Assembly (NCBI GenBank): GCA_016875515.1
Contig: VGRA01000070.1
Span: forward strand, 1-8,965
DNA length: 8,965 bases
From: Deltaproteobacteria bacterium
Lineage (GTDB): Bacteria; Myxococcota; Myxococcia; Myxococcales; Myxococcaceae
Direction of reading: 5' to 3'
Each line of letters begins with the position of its first letter. Position 1 is the first letter of the stretch. The translations under genes were made by a program, and so were the position numbers. The notes under the pieces are model-generated. The model had not been told where the DNA came from. It worked only from the letters and a program-made list of their open reading frames with translations, and ran no database searches. Shown here one piece after another: positions 5,865-8,965 of the stretch.

Positions 5865-6709
5865 CGGGGCGGGCGTGGCTCGTGGCGCTGCTGTGGATTT
5901 TCGCCGCCGGGTGCAAGCGCACCGCGGAGGAGGACCTGCAGGCCGGGAAGTCCGCGCGGTTCGAGCAGCGGCCCGGGCAGGCGCTGGAGGCGTTCCGGCG
6001 CGCGCTGGACAAGCTGGACCGGGACGGGTCCGCCTCCGCGCAGGTGCTGCGGGCGCGGGCGCTCGCCGGGGCGGCCGAGGTGTACGACGTGGAACTCGGG
6101 GACGGCCGGCGCGCGGTGGAGGTGTACCGGGAGCTGGTGCGGGCCTGCCCCGAGTCCCCCGAGGCGCACTCCGGCCGCATCCGGCTGGCGGCGCTGCTCA
6201 AGGACCGCTTCGACGACGCGCGCGGCGCCATCCAAGTGCTGAACGACGCGCTCGCCCGCAGCCCGCCGGAGTCCGCGGAGCTGCGCTACCGGGTGGCCAC
6301 GCTGTACTTCTCTCTGGGGGACTACGCGCAGGCCGCGCTGGAGGCGGCGGAGGTGGCCCGGCGCTACGAGGCCTCTGCGTGGGTGGACGACGCGCTGTTC
6401 CTCCAGGGACAGGCGCTGCAGCTGAAGGGCAGGCCGCGCGAGGCGCTCGCCGCGTTCGAGGGGCTGGCGGCGCGGTTCCCGGACGGGGCGCTGCGCCCCC
6501 TGGCGCTGTTCGAGCAGGGGCGGGTGTGGGCCGGGCTGGGCGAGCGGGACCGGGCGGTGGGGGCGTGGCTGGAAGCCCTCAAGTCCCACCCGCAGCCGGA
6601 CGTGGTGCGGGCGGAGCTGGACCGGGTGCGGCAGAAGGTGGAGGCGGAACGCGCGCCGGCGCTGGGCCGGGAGGAGGCGTTCCGTGGCCCCGGGGAAAAA
6701 GGGCGGTAA
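5861..6709 (+). CDS. TPR-repeat lipoprotein
   Basis: This is a 282-residue exported protein. The N terminus MTGRAWLVALLWIFAAGC is a lipoprotein signal peptide with the acylated cysteine at C18; its lipobox FAAGC is slightly off consensus because Ala replaces Leu at -3. The mature part consists of repeated Ala/Leu-rich helical pairs typical of tetratricopeptide repeats, visible at about 36-54, 67-96, 103-134, 141-170, 176-208 and 212-244, with patterns such as YRVATLYFSLGDYAQAALEAAEVARRY and LQGQALQLKGRPREALAAFEGLAARFP. Such proteins (BamD, CpoB and relatives) act as interaction scaffolds at the outer or inner membrane. No enzyme motif is present. The start overlaps the phosphatase stop as ATGA and has no good ribosome binding site, so translational coupling is likely. 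The kinase follows 14 bases after the stop. Its partner is unknown; the kinase and the downstream lipoprotein are the natural candidates. Confidence 0.87.
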   Translation: MTGRAWLVALLWIFAAGCKRTAEEDLQAGKSARFEQRPGQALEAFRRALDKLDRDGSASAQVLRARALAGAAEVYDVELGDGRRAVEVYRELVRACPESPEAHSGRIRLAALLKDRFDDARGAIQVLNDALARSPPESAELRYRVATLYFSLGDYAQAALEAAEVARRYEASAWVDDALFLQGQALQLKGRPREALAAFEGLAARFPDGALRPLALFEQGRVWAGLGERDRAVGAWLEALKSHPQPDVVRAELDRVRQKVEAERAPALGREEAFRGPGEKGR

Positions 6710-6723
6710 AGTACACCCCCGTC

Positions 6724-8094
6724 TTGAGTCCCGCACCGCGCACCCGCTCCAAGGCTGACTCCGCCGCCGGCAAACCGGTGGACTTCGGCCCGTACCGGCT
6801 GGTGCGCCGCATCGGGGCGGGGGGCATGGGCGAGGTGTACCTGGCCCTGGAGCCGGGTGCGCGCGAGCGGCGCGTCTGCGTGGTGAAGAAGGTGCTGCCG
6901 GCGCTGGTGGCCAACCGCTCCTTCGTGGGGCGGTTCCTGGACGAGGCGCGGGTGGTGACGCGGCTCGACCACGACAACGTGGCGCGCGTGTACGGCATGG
7001 GCGAGGTGGCCGGGCAGTACTACCTGGCCATGGAGTACGTGCAGGGCAAGACGGTCAGCCGCTTCATGCACCGGCTGCGCAGCCGCAAGAAGGTGATGGA
7101 CCCGGGGCTGGTGCTGCTGGTGGGCGAGCGGATGTGCCAGGGGCTGGCCTACGCGCACGACGCCACGGACGAGCACGGCAGCCCGCTGCAGCTGGTGCAC
7201 CGGGACCTGTCCCCGGCCAACGTCTGTGTCAGCTACCGGGGCGAGGTGAAAATCATCGACTTCGGCGCGGCGCAGTCCACGCTGAAGGAGGAGCAGACGG
7301 CGCCGCGCGTCGTCATTGGCAACCTCACGTACATGTCCCCGGAGCAGGCGCGGAAGCAGTTCGTGGACCGGCGCGCGGACGTGTACGGCTGCGGCGTGGT
7401 GCTGTGGGAGCTGCTCGCGTGGCAGCCGCTGCCGCAGAAGGGGGACCCGCTGGAGCGGTGGCGCAAGGCGGCCAACCCGGTGTGGGAGCCGCCCACGTTC
7501 CACCAGCCGGGGCTGCCGCGTGAGGTGAGCGACGTGGTGCTCAAGGCGCTGCGCGCGGACCCGGCGGCCCGCTACCAGAACGCCCGCGCGCTGGGGGCAG
7601 AGTTGGCCCGGCTGCGCAAGCATTTCTACCCGGAGGCCACCGAGGCCAGGCTCGCGGCGGCGCTGTGCGAGGCCTTCCCCGAGGAGAAGGCGGCGGAGGA
7701 CGAGGTGCTGGCCTCGCTGGAGGAGGCAGGCACGGGGCTGACCGACATCCCCACCGACGACCGAAACCGCCCGGTGCTGGTGCCCCCCACGGCGCTCGCG
7801 TTCGAGCACGCGGGGGTGCAGGACCTGGACGACGGGGGCGGCAAGCCCGTCTCGGTGCACACGCACATCATGTTTGGCGAACTGCATGACCACGGGAAGG
7901 AGTCCCACTCCGCGGCCATCTCGCTGCTGCATGAAATCCACGGCACGCCCACCGGCGAGTTTGGCTACGACACGGCGGCCTACCCGGTGCCCAGCGCGTG
8001 GCGGCGAAAGGGCAACATCCCCTGGGGGTTGCTGGGCTTCTTCGTGGCTGCGCTGCTGGCCGGGTTCGGGCTGGTGCTGCTGTTGGGGAGCTGA
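6724..8094 (+). CDS. Hanks-type Ser/Thr protein kinase with C-terminal membrane anchor
   Basis: This protein phosphorylates Ser/Thr residues and is tethered to the inner membrane by its C terminus. Numbered from the TTG start (456 residues), the kinase domain spans about 24-300. It has P-loop GAGGMGEV (31-38), catalytic Lys at VVKK (probably K55), Glu in helix C (FLDEAR), catalytic loop HRDLSPANV (H159, R160, D161, N166), DFG at 179-181, SPEQ in place of APE (205-208), and conserved DVYGCGVVLWELL. All catalytic residues are intact. A linker (about 300-430) follows, with seven histidines at 379-406, then basic RRK and one hydrophobic helix at 433-453 with only three residues beyond it. There is no extracellular sensor domain. 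The start is uncertain: the frame has no ATG here, and TTG 6724 (no clear ribosome binding site) or GTG 6778 are both possible; both retain the whole kinase domain. Its TGA overlaps the next ATG by one base. Confidence 0.92.
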   Translation: MSPAPRTRSKADSAAGKPVDFGPYRLVRRIGAGGMGEVYLALEPGARERRVCVVKKVLPALVANRSFVGRFLDEARVVTRLDHDNVARVYGMGEVAGQYYLAMEYVQGKTVSRFMHRLRSRKKVMDPGLVLLVGERMCQGLAYAHDATDEHGSPLQLVHRDLSPANVCVSYRGEVKIIDFGAAQSTLKEEQTAPRVVIGNLTYMSPEQARKQFVDRRADVYGCGVVLWELLAWQPLPQKGDPLERWRKAANPVWEPPTFHQPGLPREVSDVVLKALRADPAARYQNARALGAELARLRKHFYPEATEARLAAALCEAFPEEKAAEDEVLASLEEAGTGLTDIPTDDRNRPVLVPPTALAFEHAGVQDLDDGGGKPVSVHTHIMFGELHDHGKESHSAAISLLHEIHGTPTGEFGYDTAAYPVPSAWRRKGNIPWGLLGFFVAALLAGFGLVLLLGS

Positions 8095-8965
8095 TGGGGG
8101 CGGCGCGGCTGAAGGGGGCGGGCTTGGGGGTGCTGCTGCTCGCCGGCTGTCTCTTCTCCGGGCCGCGGCACCGGGGCGCCGCCACGGCGAACTTCGACGG
8201 GGAGCGCTTCCAGAATGCGCGGGAGCTGCCCCGGTCCACCTTCCCGGAGGCGCTGTCATTGAGCCTCGCGGCGCAGCGGGGGCCCTGGGACGAGTGGCGG
8301 GAGCGGCCGCCCGGCCCGCCGCCGCCACGGCGGGTGGGGACGGGAACCTTGCGGGCCACGTTCATCAACCACGCCACGGTGCTGCTGCAGCTGGACGGGG
8401 TGAACGTGCTGACGGACCCCATCTGGTCCGAGCGGTGCAGCCCGCTGTCCTTCGCGGGGCCGCGGCGCCACGTGCCGCCGGGGCTGCGGCTGGAGGATCT
8501 GCCGCCCATTGACGCGGTGGCGGTGAGCCACAACCATTACGACCACCTGGACGTGCCCACGCTGAAGGCGCTGTCCGAGCATTTCGCGCCGCGCATCTTC
8601 GTGGGGCTGGGCAACCGGGCGCTGCTGGAGGCAGAGGGCATCCGGCACGTGGAGGAGCTGGACTGGTGGCAGGAGGCGGAGCTGGCGCCCGGCGTGACGC
8701 TGCACGGCGTGCCGGCCCAGCACTTCAGCAACCGGGGGCTTTTGGACGGGGCGGGGACGCTGTGGCTGGGGTACGTGCTGGAGAGCGCGGCGGGGGCGGC
8801 CTTCTTCGCGGGGGACACTGCGTACACAGCGCACTTCGAGGCGGTGCGGCACCGCTTCGGGCCGCCGCGGCTGGCGGTGCTGCCCATTGGCGCGTTCCGG
8901 CCGGAGCCGGTGATGTCCGCGGTGCACATGTCCCCGGAGCAGGCGCTGCAGGCCCACCTGGCGCT
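8094..8965 (+). CDS. Metallo-beta-lactamase-fold lipoprotein, NAPE-PLD/UlaG-like hydrolase, 3' end beyond window
   Basis: At least 290 residues are visible and the frame is open at the right edge. Residues 1-19 form a lipoprotein signal peptide with lipobox LLAGC (C19), so the enzyme should be anchored to the envelope outside the cytoplasm. The hydrolase domain starts at about 85 with LRATFINHATVLLQL and VLTDPIWSERCSP, then SHNHYDHLD (HxHxDH: H146, H148, D150, H151), PAQHFSNRG (H210), FFAGDTAY (D241) and LPIGAFRP with HMSPEQA (H278). This set of metal ligands and the TDPIWSER...PPG stretch is the pattern of N-acylphosphatidylethanolamine phospholipase D-type members of the metallo-beta-lactamase superfamily, which use two metal ions, usually zinc, to cleave phosphodiesters. 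A phospholipid or N-acyl-lipid substrate is therefore plausible but not shown. The start overlaps the kinase stop (TGATG), with GGGGAG at 8085-8090 as ribosome binding site. Only the C terminus is missing. Confidence 0.9.
   Translation, partial: MGAARLKGAGLGVLLLAGCLFSGPRHRGAATANFDGERFQNARELPRSTFPEALSLSLAAQRGPWDEWRERPPGPPPPRRVGTGTLRATFINHATVLLQLDGVNVLTDPIWSERCSPLSFAGPRRHVPPGLRLEDLPPIDAVAVSHNHYDHLDVPTLKALSEHFAPRIFVGLGNRALLEAEGIRHVEELDWWQEAELAPGVTLHGVPAQHFSNRGLLDGAGTLWLGYVLESAAGAAFFAGDTAYTAHFEAVRHRFGPPRLAVLPIGAFRPEPVMSAVHMSPEQALQAHLA

Noticed and set aside
6660..6730. Possible programmed frameshift at GGGGAAAAAGGG joining the TPR lipoprotein to the kinase
   Set aside because: The kinase frame is -1 to the TPR frame and open upstream, but the site is not a good slippery heptamer. 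A fusion would also put an exported lipoprotein on a cytoplasmic kinase.
6364..8328. 654-codon minus-strand frame opposite the kinase
   Set aside because: It is a mirror frame of the kinase and its neighbours, with Arg/His/Gln/Leu composition and no recognisable domain.

Overview
The window is very GC-rich, with G or C at nearly all third codon positions. It encodes a Hanks-type Ser/Thr kinase, lipoproteins and a protein resembling a family I associate with myxobacteria. This points to a myxobacterium, probably of the Myxococcus/Corallococcus/Archangium group. That assignment is inferred from composition and gene style, not from a marker gene.

Left part, minus strand (1-2432). Two genes read leftwards. 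The first (1749-2432) is a NiCoT/NicO-type divalent metal permease with an HX4DH motif and a histidine-rich loop. A candidate promoter just upstream would give a very short leader. The second, 56 bases further on, is a long secreted or envelope protein that runs off the left edge (1-1692). Its frame is open through the whole stretch, and the long plus-strand frames there are mirror-image shadows. Its start is ambiguous: a perfect AGGAGG lies 9 bases before an in-frame ATT but 18 bases before the first ATG.

Divergent junction and lgt (2433-4101). A 143-base divergent intergenic region separates the permease from a small plus-strand gene (2576-2818) for an 80-residue secreted, Cys/His-rich peptide. 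It is followed by lgt, a prolipoprotein diacylglyceryl transferase homologue with a non-standard, cysteine-rich signature loop and an insertion of roughly 60 residues.

Right part, plus strand (4152-8965). Five genes are packed head to tail with gaps of 9 and 14 bases and overlaps of 4 and 1 bases, so they probably form one operon. They are a repeat-containing protein with five 60-bp units, a KdsC-family HAD phosphatase, a TPR lipoprotein, a Ser/Thr protein kinase with a C-terminal membrane anchor, and a metallo-beta-lactamase-fold lipoprotein of the NAPE-PLD/UlaG type that is cut by the right edge. The shared theme is the cell envelope: lipoprotein acylation (Lgt), two predicted lipoproteins, a possible Kdo-phosphate phosphatase and a membrane-tethered kinase. 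No RNA genes, insertion sequences, CRISPR arrays or phage genes are seen. The window looks like ordinary chromosomal myxobacterial DNA with several unusual proteins rather than a mobile accessory island.
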